Shown here in pieces: positions 24,486 through 33,136 of a stretch of 64,000 bases of DNA. The notes under the pieces were generated by a model. The model searched no databases and was not told where the DNA came from. It was given only the letters and a program-made list of their open reading frames with translations. The stretch's first letter is position 1; every line of letters starts with the position of its first letter. A program made the translations under genes and the position numbers. Source of the DNA: CAYFFZ01 sp049976505. GTDB taxonomy: Archaea; Thermoproteota; Nitrososphaeria; Conexivisphaerales; UBA164. The stretch spans positions 1-64,000 of the forward strand of contig JBMFIC010000006.1 in assembly GCA_049976505.1 (NCBI GenBank), written 5' to 3'.

Positions 24486-24812
24486 TTAAATCAGAGAGTA
24501 GTAGAACTCGTACACGATCAGCAGCCAGAGGACAACAATCATGAGGCCGCTGAAGAGGTAGGTCCTTGCAACCCTCAAGTCGCTGTGCTTTCCGCTCCTG
24601 AACATAAGGAAGAAGCCAGAGATCCCCAGAAGGTTTATGAAGAACAGGACGATCGTCTCGAAGAGCGTCTGGTATGATAGATTTGAAGTGAATGTCGCGG
24701 TGAGAGGTATCGTGTTCTTTCCCACTATGAAGCTGATGATGCCTGAAATTATCAGTATGAAAGCTGCCAGGTAGACATTCTCGATTGTAAACAGGTCTTT
24801 AAGCTTCATCAC
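24486..24812 (-). CDS. Small membrane protein, function unknown
   Basis: 108 residues with three strong membrane helices (VYLAAFILIISGIISFIVG, LFETIVLFFINLLGISGFFLMF, YLFSGLMIVVLWLLIVYEFYY) and a short basic loop RSGKHSDLRVARTY before the third. I do not recognise a family. Its start overlaps the end of the PCNA gene by four bases, so it is translated from the PCNA mRNA; a replication role does not follow from that. Confidence 0.75.
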   Translation of the reverse strand: MMKLKDLFTIENVYLAAFILIISGIISFIVGKNTIPLTATFTSNLSYQTLFETIVLFFINLLGISGFFLMFRSGKHSDLRVARTYLFSGLMIVVLWLLIVYEFYYSLI

Positions 24813-25558
24813 TCCACCCTCGGTGCAAGGTAGTATTCAAGCTTTGAGCCCTTGTCATCAAGGTTGGCCTGCACCCTTATCGGCAGCCTGTTTCCAAACT
24901 CTATTGTTATGTAGTCGAGGGAAGCCGAGAGCGCCTTGACGAACTTCTGCAGGTACTCAATGCTGTAGGACGCGGAGGCAGGCTCGGTCACTGTGATCTC
25001 CTTAACGTCCGGCGTGGCGGCGGTCATCGTCACCTTTACGTTCCCGTACTCGCTTGAGCCGCTCATCACGAATGATCCTGTGTCTGCCTTCATGCTGACC
25101 TCATCGGAGACGGTCTCTATGTCTGCAAGCGCCTCCTTGAACCCCTTCAGGGTCATCACGATCTTGGCTGTGAAGCTGACCTTGGGAACCGGGACTGCGG
25201 TGTGGGATGACTCCAGTATGTGCAGCACGAACTCCCTCTGGAAGCCGTTGGAAACCCTTATCACAAGCGTATTTCCCTCTCCGAGCTGCATTTCGAGGAC
25301 CTCGCCCTTTGAAGCCCTCTTCATCACGTTTGCCAGATCATCTATTCTCAGCGTAACTATGTGCTCCCCATCGCAGTCGTAGACGTCGAAGGACTGCTTG
25401 AGCCACTCCAGGTTAAGCATGGCGATGTGCGATGGATCCATGTTCCTCATGGTTATCCGGTCCGGATGAAACTCCAGAGCCACCTCTTCCAGTAGAGCGG
25501 ATGCGGCCTTTATCACCATGTTCCAGCTGTTGACGTCCTTTGTCTGTAAATGAAACAT
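24809..25558 (-). CDS. pcn: DNA polymerase sliding clamp PCNA
   Basis: 249 residues, the usual clamp size. Two-domain pattern: WNMVIKAASALLEEVALEFHPDRITMRNMDPSHIAMLNLEW, the linker VPVPKVSFTAKIVM, and the C-terminal LQKFVKALSASLDYITIEFGNRLPIRV ending YYLAPRVE. It tethers polymerase, ligase and nucleases to DNA. Its leaderless promoter is back-to-back with that of the primase large subunit, a pairing of replication genes. Confidence 0.96.
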   Translation of the reverse strand: MFHLQTKDVNSWNMVIKAASALLEEVALEFHPDRITMRNMDPSHIAMLNLEWLKQSFDVYDCDGEHIVTLRIDDLANVMKRASKGEVLEMQLGEGNTLVIRVSNGFQREFVLHILESSHTAVPVPKVSFTAKIVMTLKGFKEALADIETVSDEVSMKADTGSFVMSGSSEYGNVKVTMTAATPDVKEITVTEPASASYSIEYLQKFVKALSASLDYITIEFGNRLPIRVQANLDDKGSKLEYYLAPRVE

Positions 25559-25577
25559 ATGCTATATATAGTGAGGG

Positions 25578-25587
25578 ATTTTATAAT
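25578..25587 (-). promoter_or_regulatory. TATA box of pcn
   Basis: On the minus strand ATTATAAAAT lies about 25 bases before the ATG at 25558, fitting a leaderless mRNA. It is divergent from the priL box. Confidence 0.5.
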
Positions 25588-25603
25588 TATTTCTATAGAT
25601 AAG

Positions 25604-25612
25604 CTTTTAATT
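25604..25612 (+). promoter_or_regulatory. TATA box of priL
   Basis: CTTTTAATT is centred about 26 bases before the TTG at 25634, supporting that start. Confidence 0.5.
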
Positions 25613-25633
25613 GTGAATTAAACTTCTAGTAGG

Positions 25634-26656
25634 TTGTTCGAAAACGTCCTCGGGGTGGAGGATTATGCTAAGTATCCATTCCTGAGCGAGAGCATCTCGT
25701 ACGCGCTCCGAAGAACCCCGAATCTAACCATCGATAAAATAGACTCCGCTGAGCTCATGGGGTTCGATCCAAAGATCATAATTGATGTAACCAGGAGGAG
25801 GGTGATCGCTGGTTTGAAGACCGGCGTATCGCCTGCGCTGGATGACGTTCACTACGAGATCTCTCTGGCCTCCTTCATAATTTCACTGATACTGATCAGA
25901 TCCACGGATGATCATGGGATCTACAACAGGTTCGCGCTAGCAGAGGCCAGGAGGAGCGAGGGCTTCCTTTTAAAGGAGCTGGAAACGAACCCGCGCGGAA
26001 GGGATCTCGTGAAGGTCATAATCGAAAAGGTAGCTGGCATAAGCCTTACAGTGGGCTATGACGGCTTTCTGATGCCCCTTGACGGCTACCTGATGCATCA
26101 CGTCAGGGGCGAGCCCTCCTGGAAGCTGGTAAACCGATGGGTCTACATGGGGTTCGTCTACGTAAAGCCTAACGAGCTTGCCCACATTTTCAGGGAAATC
26201 TCGGCCGGGATCATTCTCAACAGGCTCAGGAACATGCCCAAGCCCAGCCTGAAGGGATCGCTGCTTGAGATCCTGAAGGAGATTGAGGAGAGCAGACCAA
26301 GGCCAAGGGCTCAGAGGTATGAGGGAGCCTACCCGCCATGCGTTCAGTTCCAGCTATCTCAGCTTAAGCAGGGCGTAAACATAAACCATTCGGCAAGGTT
26401 TCTGCTGGCCACCTACTTCATTAACATAGGATGGGACGTGGACAGCGTGGTTGATCTGTTCAGGACTGCCCCCGACTTTAACGAAAAGATAACCAGGTAT
26501 CAGGTGGAGCAGATATCAGGCAGGAAGGGCTCGGGGACCAGGTACCTGGTGCCAAGCTGCGCCAAGCTGCTCACGCTGCAGCTGTGCAGAAGGGATGAGA
26601 CTTGCGATAACATAAGGAACCCGCTTCAGTACGGAAGGTTCAGAAGGCAAACCTGA
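25634..26656 (+). CDS. priL: DNA primase large subunit PriL
   Basis: 340 residues from a TTG start. The C-terminal Fe-S domain is complete: C236 (PPCVQFQ), C309, C318 and C324 (SCAKLLTLQLCRRDETC) would hold the 4Fe-4S cluster. The helix HSARFLLATYFINIGWD between them is characteristic. It partners PriS (not in the window) to make RNA primers. The last 17 bases overlap the convergent srp54 end. Confidence 0.93.
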   Translation: MFENVLGVEDYAKYPFLSESISYALRRTPNLTIDKIDSAELMGFDPKIIIDVTRRRVIAGLKTGVSPALDDVHYEISLASFIISLILIRSTDDHGIYNRFALAEARRSEGFLLKELETNPRGRDLVKVIIEKVAGISLTVGYDGFLMPLDGYLMHHVRGEPSWKLVNRWVYMGFVYVKPNELAHIFREISAGIILNRLRNMPKPSLKGSLLEILKEIEESRPRPRAQRYEGAYPPCVQFQLSQLKQGVNINHSARFLLATYFINIGWDVDSVVDLFRTAPDFNEKITRYQVEQISGRKGSGTRYLVPSCAKLLTLQLCRRDETCDNIRNPLQYGRFRRQT

Positions 26657-27923
26657 ACCTCCTTGCGCCCTTTATGAACGCCTTGCCCTTTTCGTACGCC
26701 TCCAGAAGCTCCTTTACGTCCCTTTCCGTGGTGCCGGAGCCCATGGCTATCCTTCTTATCCTTGAAGCGTTCAGGATCTTTGGGTTCTCCCTCTCCTCCT
26801 CTGTCATGCTCAGGATTATGGCCCTCCACTTCTTGATCTGAACCCTGGCCTTCTCCAGCTCCTCCTTGTTTACCTTGACCGGAAGGGGCAGCATCTCAAC
26901 AATCTTCTCCATAGGCCCAAGCTTCTCCATCTGCTCCATCTGTTCAAGAAGGTCGTTGAGAGTGAACCTCCCAGAGGCTATCCTTCTTGTCTGCTCCTTC
27001 GTTATCCTGAGCTCGGCGCTCTTTACCCTTTCAAGAAGCCCCTCCAGATCCCCAAGGCCAAGAAGCCTTCCCACGAACCTCTTCGGGTTGAACTCCTCTA
27101 TGTCGTCCACCCTCTCCCCCGTTGAGATGAAGTAAACCTTAGCGCCCGTTGCTGCAGCTGCCGCCAGGGCTCCACCTCCTTTTGCCGTTCCATCCAGCTT
27201 TGTAACTACAAGGCCTCCCACGCTCACCGTCTCCGCAAACGCCTTTGCCTGATAGTAGGCCTGCTGTCCTATCGTTCCATCTATGACCAGCAGAATTAGG
27301 GTTGGCCTGATTGCGGCCTCGAGCTCCTTCACTTCGTTCATAAGCTCTGCCTCGTTTCTGTGCCTTCCAGCCGTGTCTATTATAACTACGCTCTCCTGTC
27401 TGAATTTCTCAAGACCTCTGTTAACGATTTCATGGGGATCCTTTATTTCCTTGGATCCAAAGACAGGAAGTCCTACCTGGGCTGCAAGCTGCGATATCTG
27501 CTCGTAGGCTCCGGGCCTGTATACATCTGCCTCAATGAGCCCCACGCTGTATCCCCTTTTCTTCAGATAGTTTCCTAGCTTCACCGCAAAGGTCGTCTTG
27601 CCCGACCCCTCAATCCCCACCAGCATGATTACGTTTCTGGGCTTCAGCTGAAGCCTGTACTCTCCTCCGAGCATGTTGGTCATCTCCTCGTAAACCACCT
27701 TGATCGCCATCTCCTTGAACGATATTCCAGGAAGCTGCGACGACCCCTTCAGCCTCTCCTCCACCTTCTTCGAGAACTCATATACGATTCTCGCGTTTAC
27801 GTCCGCCCTGATCAGCGTTCTCTGGAGGTCGAGAATGAACTCCCTGATGGCCTTTTCGTCGACGCCTCCCCTAATCAGCTTCTCAAAAGCGCTCCTCAGA
27901 CCCTCCCTGAGCTCATCGAACAT
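26640..27923 (-). CDS. srp54: Signal recognition particle GTPase SRP54
   Basis: 427 residues. N-domain (about 1-85), G-domain with P-loop GIEGSGKTT near 103, DVYRPGAYEQ, DTAGRH and TKLDGTAKGGGAL, then the M-domain that binds 7S RNA and signal sequences, short and basic at the end (AFIKGARRFRFAF). In the M-domain the usual SRIRRIA(M/R)GSG motif is present as SRIRRIAMGSG. It targets ribosomes to the Sec translocon together with FtsY, which is not in the window. The Dph6-like gene lies five bases upstream on the same strand. Confidence 0.96.
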   Translation of the reverse strand: MFDELREGLRSAFEKLIRGGVDEKAIREFILDLQRTLIRADVNARIVYEFSKKVEERLKGSSQLPGISFKEMAIKVVYEEMTNMLGGEYRLQLKPRNVIMLVGIEGSGKTTFAVKLGNYLKKRGYSVGLIEADVYRPGAYEQISQLAAQVGLPVFGSKEIKDPHEIVNRGLEKFRQESVVIIDTAGRHRNEAELMNEVKELEAAIRPTLILLVIDGTIGQQAYYQAKAFAETVSVGGLVVTKLDGTAKGGGALAAAAATGAKVYFISTGERVDDIEEFNPKRFVGRLLGLGDLEGLLERVKSAELRITKEQTRRIASGRFTLNDLLEQMEQMEKLGPMEKIVEMLPLPVKVNKEELEKARVQIKKWRAIILSMTEEERENPKILNASRIRRIAMGSGTTERDVKELLEAYEKGKAFIKGARRFRFAF

Positions 27924-27928
27924 TACGA

Positions 27929-28600
27929 CTATTCAAGAGCTGCGTCCTTTATTAAGTATGTCCCTGAATCCTTTTCCCATATAACTTCATAATTCCTTAT
28001 GATTATTCTTCTCGAGTAGAGGGGGGTATGAAGGACGAAGGTCTCGCCCTCGCCGCCCTCAAGCGATGGGTTGAACCTGTACCTTCTTGACAGCTCGATC
28101 AGCCTGATCGTCCTCTCCAGGTCCATTTTTATCCCGAGCCATTCCCTGCCGAGCCCAAGAGAGGCAACCTTAACGATGATGTACTCAACCCCATCCCTTA
28201 TCAGGTTCAGCATGTACTCCTGCTGGTCGACGCCCCAGAGGGGGTTCAGCGTCTTCATGTTGTGCTTACTTGCCAGCTCCTCGAACCTTTTCCTCTGAAA
28301 GTTGCTCAGAATGCCACCAGTTATCAGCAGCTCAGCCCCGTACTCCTCCCTTGCCCTTCTGAGGCCTTCCTCCAGATCTTCCACGAATATCCATGGTATC
28401 CCCATGCTCTCGCACTGCAGCCCTACCCACCTCACGTTTTCAGAATGAAAGAGCATGTCGTCCTTTCTGGCGTTGACGGTTATTCCACAGCATGGCCTCA
28501 TCCCGTACATTTTATAGTACTTCAAAATCGCATAGTTGCTGTCCTTTCCACCGGACAAAAGCGCAGCCGCGTAGGACCTCTCAGCTTTCATAATCCACAT
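27929..28600 (-). CDS. Dph6-like ATP-pyrophosphatase (diphthine-ammonia ligase family)
   Basis: 223 residues from the ATG at 28600; a GTG one codon earlier and an ATG at 28591 are alternatives. The PP-loop SGGKDS is at 16-21, with ELLITGGILSNFQRKRFEELA, LNPLWGVDQQEYMLNLI and the late EGGEGETFVLHTPLY of the MJ0570/Dph6 group. The group amidates diphthine on elongation factor 2, but paralogues exist. The spacing to srp54 is five bases, so they form an operon. Confidence 0.82.
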   Translation of the reverse strand: MWIMKAERSYAAALLSGGKDSNYAILKYYKMYGMRPCCGITVNARKDDMLFHSENVRWVGLQCESMGIPWIFVEDLEEGLRRAREEYGAELLITGGILSNFQRKRFEELASKHNMKTLNPLWGVDQQEYMLNLIRDGVEYIIVKVASLGLGREWLGIKMDLERTIRLIELSRRYRFNPSLEGGEGETFVLHTPLYSRRIIIRNYEVIWEKDSGTYLIKDAALE

Positions 28601-28681
28601 CACTGCTCAGACGGCTCTTCCGTCCTATCATCGAGGTCAAGTTAGAAATTGGCCGGCCGCTAAATAAACATCATCCCTGTG

Positions 28682-30007
28682 TCAGAGAACAGCGCTTCTG
28701 AGCCCTCGACTTCCCTCAAGCGCTTCTTTTTCATCCAGGACCTCAACGACCCTAGCGTACAGATTTATTGCATCCGCATCGGTGACGACAACCCTCACCT
28801 TTCTTCCCAGCACGTTCTCAGAAGACTTTATCACGATCTGCTTGTACGCGAAGTTTCTTCCCTTGAATCCCTCCTTTTCTCCCCGTTCGGTGATAACTGC
28901 CTCCCCCTCCCAGCCCACCCACTTTTCGTTTTCCTCCCTCATGATCCTCATGACGAGCTCATAGATGGCTCTTGACCTCCTGGCTACGATCCTTGAGTCC
29001 AGGTCCTTCAGTTTCGCAGCCTCCGTGCCGGGCCTCTTCCAGTACTTTGATATGTTGACCACGTTTGGCCTAGTTTCCTCAATCAGCCTGAGCGTCATCT
29101 CGAAGTCCTCCTCTTCTTCGGTCGGATATCCCACGATGACGTCGGTCTCCACCGAGGCCATTGGCATGTACGACCTTATCATGCGCACCAGCTCCCTGAA
29201 GAGGTCGGCCCTGTATCCCCTTTTCATGTCCATAAGGACCCTGTCGCTTCCTGACTGGACTGGCAAGTGAAAGAACTGGTACGCCTTTTTTGGATACGAG
29301 CTCAGAAGCCTCTGAGCTATCCTCCTGAAGAATGGAGGAGTGGACATCCCGACCCTGACATAGAAGTCCGCGGGTATCGTGTCAAGCTCGTAGAGGAGGT
29401 CTACCAGGTCCCTGTTCTCATACCTGTAAGCTGCAACGTCCTGACCGGTAAGCCATATCTCCCTCGCGCCCTTTCTGGCGAGCTCGCTCGCCGCCCTGAC
29501 TATGGATGAGTCTGGGAAGCTATATAGACCGTCCCTGGAGAGCTTCGTGGCGCAGTAGGTGCAGCTGTAGGCGCAGCCCTCCTGCACCTCTATCACGCCT
29601 ATGGTCTCGGTGAGCTTTCTTTTCAGCAGCAATGGTTTATCGAGCTGGTTTTCTGACAGAACGAACTCGTTTCTCGCCCCCCTCAGAGCCCTTGCGGCTG
29701 CCTCTGCTGCCCTGTTTACCGATCTCACGTCGATCGCGACGCTGAAGCCTATCTTCTGAAGCGCTTCTGGATCGATTCTCGTAAGGCATCCGGCCACCAT
29801 GACGTTTTTGCCCATCCTGTTGAGCTCGTTTAGCCTGAACAGGATCTTGTCCTCCGTTGGCTTCTTGACGCCGCAGGTGTTGAGAATCACGAGGTCGGCG
29901 CTGTTAAGGTCGGCCTCCGTCCATCCGTTCTCATCCAGAGCCTGGGCTATCAGGAGGCTGTCAAACTGATTTGCCGCGCATCCGTAAGTTTCAATGTAAT
30001 AACGCAT
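28682..30007 (-). CDS. MiaB-like tRNA t6A methylthiotransferase (archaeal e-MtaB/CDKAL1 type)
   Basis: 441 residues. N-terminal MTTase domain with C10, C45 and C74 for one cluster (ETYGCAAN, LNTCGVK, AGCL). Radical SAM cluster C145-x3-C149-x2-C152 (GCAYSCTYC). C-terminal TRAM domain (about 375-430). It adds a methylthio group to t6A37 of tRNAs reading ANN codons. The wording of the radical SAM core (LPVQSGSDRVLMDMKRGY, VIVGYPTEEEEDFE) is typical of the archaeal/eukaryal type. It stands alone with an AT-rich region upstream. Confidence 0.92.
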   Translation of the reverse strand: MRYYIETYGCAANQFDSLLIAQALDENGWTEADLNSADLVILNTCGVKKPTEDKILFRLNELNRMGKNVMVAGCLTRIDPEALQKIGFSVAIDVRSVNRAAEAAARALRGARNEFVLSENQLDKPLLLKRKLTETIGVIEVQEGCAYSCTYCATKLSRDGLYSFPDSSIVRAASELARKGAREIWLTGQDVAAYRYENRDLVDLLYELDTIPADFYVRVGMSTPPFFRRIAQRLLSSYPKKAYQFFHLPVQSGSDRVLMDMKRGYRADLFRELVRMIRSYMPMASVETDVIVGYPTEEEEDFEMTLRLIEETRPNVVNISKYWKRPGTEAAKLKDLDSRIVARRSRAIYELVMRIMREENEKWVGWEGEAVITERGEKEGFKGRNFAYKQIVIKSSENVLGRKVRVVVTDADAINLYARVVEVLDEKEALEGSRGLRSAVL

Positions 30008-30233
30008 CTAAAAGAAACCATCGACTTCCTTATTTATTTCTTGTTCAGATTTTTCAGGCTCTTAATTTAATATATCTTAATCCTTTGTAAAATGCCTGAG
30101 CGCGCAGCTGAAGTTATTGCAATTTTTTGGCATTTTACCAATTCGTAAAGAATTTATACATTTGATTTAAACCATATTAATAAACTGTTGGTCAAATTTT
30201 GTTTATTAGAAATAAACTTTTTTCGCATAGATT

Positions 30234-30244
30234 CTTTTATATCT
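30234..30244 (+). promoter_or_regulatory. TATA box for the gene at 30269
   Basis: CTTTTATATCT is centred about 30 bases before ATG 30269 and shows the longer reading from 30188 is not the real start. The region 30008-30233 is A/T-rich and otherwise empty. Confidence 0.5.
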
Positions 30245-30268
30245 AAAAACTTGCAAATTGTGTTCATT

Positions 30269-30997
30269 ATGTCGATGTCAGGTAACATAATAGCTAGCGG
30301 CATGGTTGGCGAGAGGCTCCTTCAGATGGTTAAGAAGAGCGGCTGGAGGCCGAGCAAAACTTATGTGGTTTTTGGGCTTGGCAAGCAGCTAGTCGATGAA
30401 GGCATAAGCGGCGCAGTTTACGTGGGCGTGCTTCCATTTGAGTCCGAGCGTGAAGCTAGGTTCAGGGCGGTATCCCAGATAAGGAGAATTCTCATGAACG
30501 GAAGCCCCCTTATCATCTTCGAGTCGGATGCCTATGAGGAGCTAATGTCAAAGAGATCCTATTCCGACATCTATAACGTCATAGCGGAGGAGGTCTTTGC
30601 GGTTATAAAGGCGATAGACGCCGAGGATCAGTCAATACTTGCGCTTCTTAAGGATCCCGTTGTTGCCATACCCCTAGACGACGAGGAAGGTGTCCCAAGG
30701 TTCGCATATAATCTCTACAAGCTTGTTAAGAAGATTGGAAACTTTCAGGTTCTCCTCCTGGGAGATGGAGTCAGTCCTTCCGCATCCCAGAGCATTTACG
30801 AAAGGCTCTCAAACCTCGGTTTTTCTTTCTCGGTCTCGATCAGCAAAAGCGGAGGGCTTATAACCGGGCTTGTGGAAGGTGAGCTGAGCATTATGGAGGC
30901 AGATCCGGTGAGCAGGATTTTAGGGAACAGGGTGCTTGACTTGGATCCAGAGGAAAAGGTCGAGGTTTCACTGCCCTACCTTGACAGGATAGACTGA
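30269..30997 (+). CDS. Conserved-looking protein of unknown function
   Basis: 242 residues from the ATG at 30269, chosen because of the TATA box above. I do not recognise a family. The alternation of hydrophobic strands and helices (KTYVVFGLGKQLV, GAVYVGVLPFESEREARFRAV, SPLIIFESDAYEELM, FQVLLLGDGVSPSASQSIYERL) suggests an alpha/beta cytoplasmic fold in two halves, with a GDGVSPSA loop that could hold a ligand. No Cys and no membrane helix. It is monocistronic, upstream of the ferritin-like/VIT1 gene. Confidence 0.6.
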   Translation: MSMSGNIIASGMVGERLLQMVKKSGWRPSKTYVVFGLGKQLVDEGISGAVYVGVLPFESEREARFRAVSQIRRILMNGSPLIIFESDAYEELMSKRSYSDIYNVIAEEVFAVIKAIDAEDQSILALLKDPVVAIPLDDEEGVPRFAYNLYKLVKKIGNFQVLLLGDGVSPSASQSIYERLSNLGFSFSVSISKSGGLITGLVEGELSIMEADPVSRILGNRVLDLDPEEKVEVSLPYLDRID

Positions 30998-31059
30998 GCT
31001 TTGCCTGCTCCCTGTATAACGGTTTAAGCTTTCGGGCGATAATGCAGCGGTCTTTTAAG

Positions 31060-31069
31060 TTTTTATAAG
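31060..31069 (+). promoter_or_regulatory. TATA box of the ferritin-like/VIT1 gene
   Basis: TTTTTATAAG is centred about 26 bases before ATG 31090. Confidence 0.5.
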
Positions 31070-31089
31070 ATCCCCTCGATTCATAACTC

Positions 31090-32067
31090 ATGGACATCAT
31101 TGCACAGTTCTACAGGGATGAGATACATGACATGAAGCTTTACACAACGCTTTCGAAGCTCGTAAAGGATCAGAGAACAAAAGCCAAGCTGATCGAGCTC
31201 GCAAACATAGAGAGGCGTCACGCATCGTTCTTTCAAAAGATCCTTGAAAGGCTTTCGATCCGCGTGCCGGATGAGCCAAGCTCCCTTATGATATTCCTTG
31301 AATCCCTCATCCTGCTCCTTTTCTCCCTCAAGGTTACTATGAAGATATTTGAGGAAAGGGAGGCCGCGACCGTGGTGAACTATCTTAAGCTCTACGAGGA
31401 CAGCAGGCTGCTTCCTGAGGAAAAGGAGATCCTCAAGAGGGTCATAGAAGATGAGATGGAACACGAAAAGTTCTTCGGAACAACGGTATCAAGCGCATTC
31501 CTAAACAACATAAGGGACATACTGCTCGGAGTCAACGACGGGCTCATCGAGCTCCTGGCAGCTGTATCGGGCTTCGCGGGAGCTTATGCAGTGGGGCTTT
31601 ATGTTGGTATTGCTGGAATTGTAATAGGAGTCTCCGGAAGTCTCTCGATGGCAGTTGGCGCTTACCTTTCGACGAAGTCCGAGAACGAGCTTGCGAGAAA
31701 CCTGGCCCTCAGGGCAAAGCTATCTGAGATCGTCTTCGGCAGCGCCCGTCAGGCGGATAGGGCAGCCGAAACCGCCGGCGAGTCAGCATTCTATGTGGGC
31801 ATATCTTACCTGATAGGATCGCTCATTCCTACTTTTCCATACTTTCTTGGCCTCAGCATCAGGTATGACCAGCTTGTATCTTACGCGCTAACGGTCGTCG
31901 CGCTGATAATAATTGGATACCTGGCAAGCGTGACCACCGGCGTGGACTACAGAAGGAAGATACTGGAGATGGTCGCTCTTGCGCTGGCGGCATCGATTGT
32001 AACCTTCGCGCTGGGCGAGCTCATACGCGTGCTGCTCGGAATCAGGGCATACGCGTTAGCAGCTTAA
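31090..32067 (+). CDS. Ferritin-like diiron domain fused to a VIT1/CCC1 metal transporter
   Basis: 325 residues. The first 130 form a four-helix diiron domain with E11, E41-x2-H44 (IERRHASF), glutamates around 88-91 and E122-x2-H125 (DEMEHEKFF). After it comes a VIT1/CCC1 membrane domain with LLGVNDGLIELLAAVSGFAGAY, VSGSLSMAVGAYLSTKSE and four further hydrophobic helices. Proteins of this build (MbfA-like) move iron or manganese out of the cytoplasm, the diiron head oxidising or sensing the metal. Monocistronic with its own promoter; a thioredoxin gene follows. Confidence 0.88.
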   Translation: MDIIAQFYRDEIHDMKLYTTLSKLVKDQRTKAKLIELANIERRHASFFQKILERLSIRVPDEPSSLMIFLESLILLLFSLKVTMKIFEEREAATVVNYLKLYEDSRLLPEEKEILKRVIEDEMEHEKFFGTTVSSAFLNNIRDILLGVNDGLIELLAAVSGFAGAYAVGLYVGIAGIVIGVSGSLSMAVGAYLSTKSENELARNLALRAKLSEIVFGSARQADRAAETAGESAFYVGISYLIGSLIPTFPYFLGLSIRYDQLVSYALTVVALIIIGYLASVTTGVDYRRKILEMVALALAASIVTFALGELIRVLLGIRAYALAA

Positions 32068-32108
32068 GATTAAAAATTGAATCGTATTCATAAAAAAGAA
32101 AAAATAAG

Positions 32109-32117
32109 TTTAAATTA
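32109..32117 (+). promoter_or_regulatory. TATA box of the thioredoxin operon
   Basis: TTTAAATTA is centred 25 bases before ATG 32138, typical of a leaderless mRNA. Confidence 0.5.
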
Positions 32118-32137
32118 GACACATCATTTAGATTGCC

Positions 32138-32467
32138 ATGGTCATGCAAGAGCTTATTGAGTGTCTCTCGTACGATGAGCTTCATGAATTTATAAGAGGC
32201 TCAGATTACGCGGTAGTGGACTTCTGGGCACCCTGGTGCGCTCCGTGTCACGTTCTGCACAGAATACTGGTCACGATAGCGCCGGAGTTCCCCAAGATAA
32301 GCTTCGGAAGAATAAACACCCAGAGATACCCTGAGGCCGCTGAGGAGTTTGGGGTATATGGGCTTCCAACGCTCGTGCTCTTCGCAAAGGGCGAGCCCGT
32401 TGACAGAATAGTTGGGGTAGTTCCTAAGCAGTACCTGGTTCAGTCACTCAAAAGGTTGGTGCAATGA
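32138..32467 (+). CDS. trxA: Thioredoxin
   Basis: 109 residues, full thioredoxin length, no signal peptide. Active site W-C34-APC-C37 context is WAPWCAPCHVL, slightly different from the common CGPC; the cis-proline loop YGLPTLVLF is present. A reducing cytoplasmic thiol carrier is likely. It overlaps the next gene by four bases. Confidence 0.93.
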   Translation: MVMQELIECLSYDELHEFIRGSDYAVVDFWAPWCAPCHVLHRILVTIAPEFPKISFGRINTQRYPEAAEEFGVYGLPTLVLFAKGEPVDRIVGVVPKQYLVQSLKRLVQ

Positions 32468-33048
32468 GGGCGGCAACGGTTGGCATAAACGGACTATCCT
32501 TCTCAGCCCTCGCGGACTGCAGCCCTCAGTTCCTCTCATATCTCTTCAACGCCTCGCCCAGGGGCGTCGTCGAGAACAGGGAGAGCTTCGCTCCCAACGA
32601 GGTATGGAAGATGATCCTCGATGATAACACGTTTGAGCAGCTTCTTTCTCAGAAAATTCTCCTTTCAAACATACCTCTTACCAGCCCCACTTACGGCAGG
32701 CCATCGCTCAACATGCAGCTGATAAGCCTTCAGAACGAGCTGGAGGCGATGATTGAGACCATAAAAACGTATGCCGACAAGTACGTGGTGGTCTTCTCGG
32801 TCAATGCCTATGAAAGAGACCTCAGGAACAAGAAGGATCCCTGCGAGCTGATGAGCCTTCTCGATGGCTACCTGAGGAAGGCATACGAGCTGCTTGACTC
32901 ATACATGTTCTTCTCTCCTTACGGTTTTTACGAGAACAGGTACGAGCCCTACGGGCTTTATCTTTCAACAGTTCCCAGGCCCAGCGAGGATGAAACGATC
33001 AAGCTTAGCCAGATCCTGGATCTTATAAAGATGCTTGGACAGCCCTGA
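32464..33048 (+). CDS. Unknown protein translated with thioredoxin
   Basis: 194 residues. The opening TVGINGLSFSALADCSPQFLSYLFNASPRGVVENRES weakly recalls the start of alkaline-phosphatase-superfamily phosphodiesterases, and YVVVFSVNAYERDLRNKKDPCELMSLLDGYLRKAYELL recalls their later helix. The metal ligands of that superfamily are not evident and the protein is far shorter, so the similarity may be meaningless. Cys at 18 and 127 could make it a thioredoxin client. The four-base overlap with the thioredoxin gene shows co-translation. Confidence 0.5.
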   Translation: MRAATVGINGLSFSALADCSPQFLSYLFNASPRGVVENRESFAPNEVWKMILDDNTFEQLLSQKILLSNIPLTSPTYGRPSLNMQLISLQNELEAMIETIKTYADKYVVVFSVNAYERDLRNKKDPCELMSLLDGYLRKAYELLDSYMFFSPYGFYENRYEPYGLYLSTVPRPSEDETIKLSQILDLIKMLGQP

Positions 33049-33136
33049 CCAGATCTAGGCGTATAAAGCACGAGAGGACTTTGAGGCAGAAAGCGCTCGG
33101 GCAAAAGCTTATTAGATTAAATTCAAAAAGAAGTGC

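Noticed and set aside
30188..30268. 27-codon N-terminal extension of the unknown gene at 30269
   Set aside because: It would lie across the TATA box and is AT-rich, non-coding in character.
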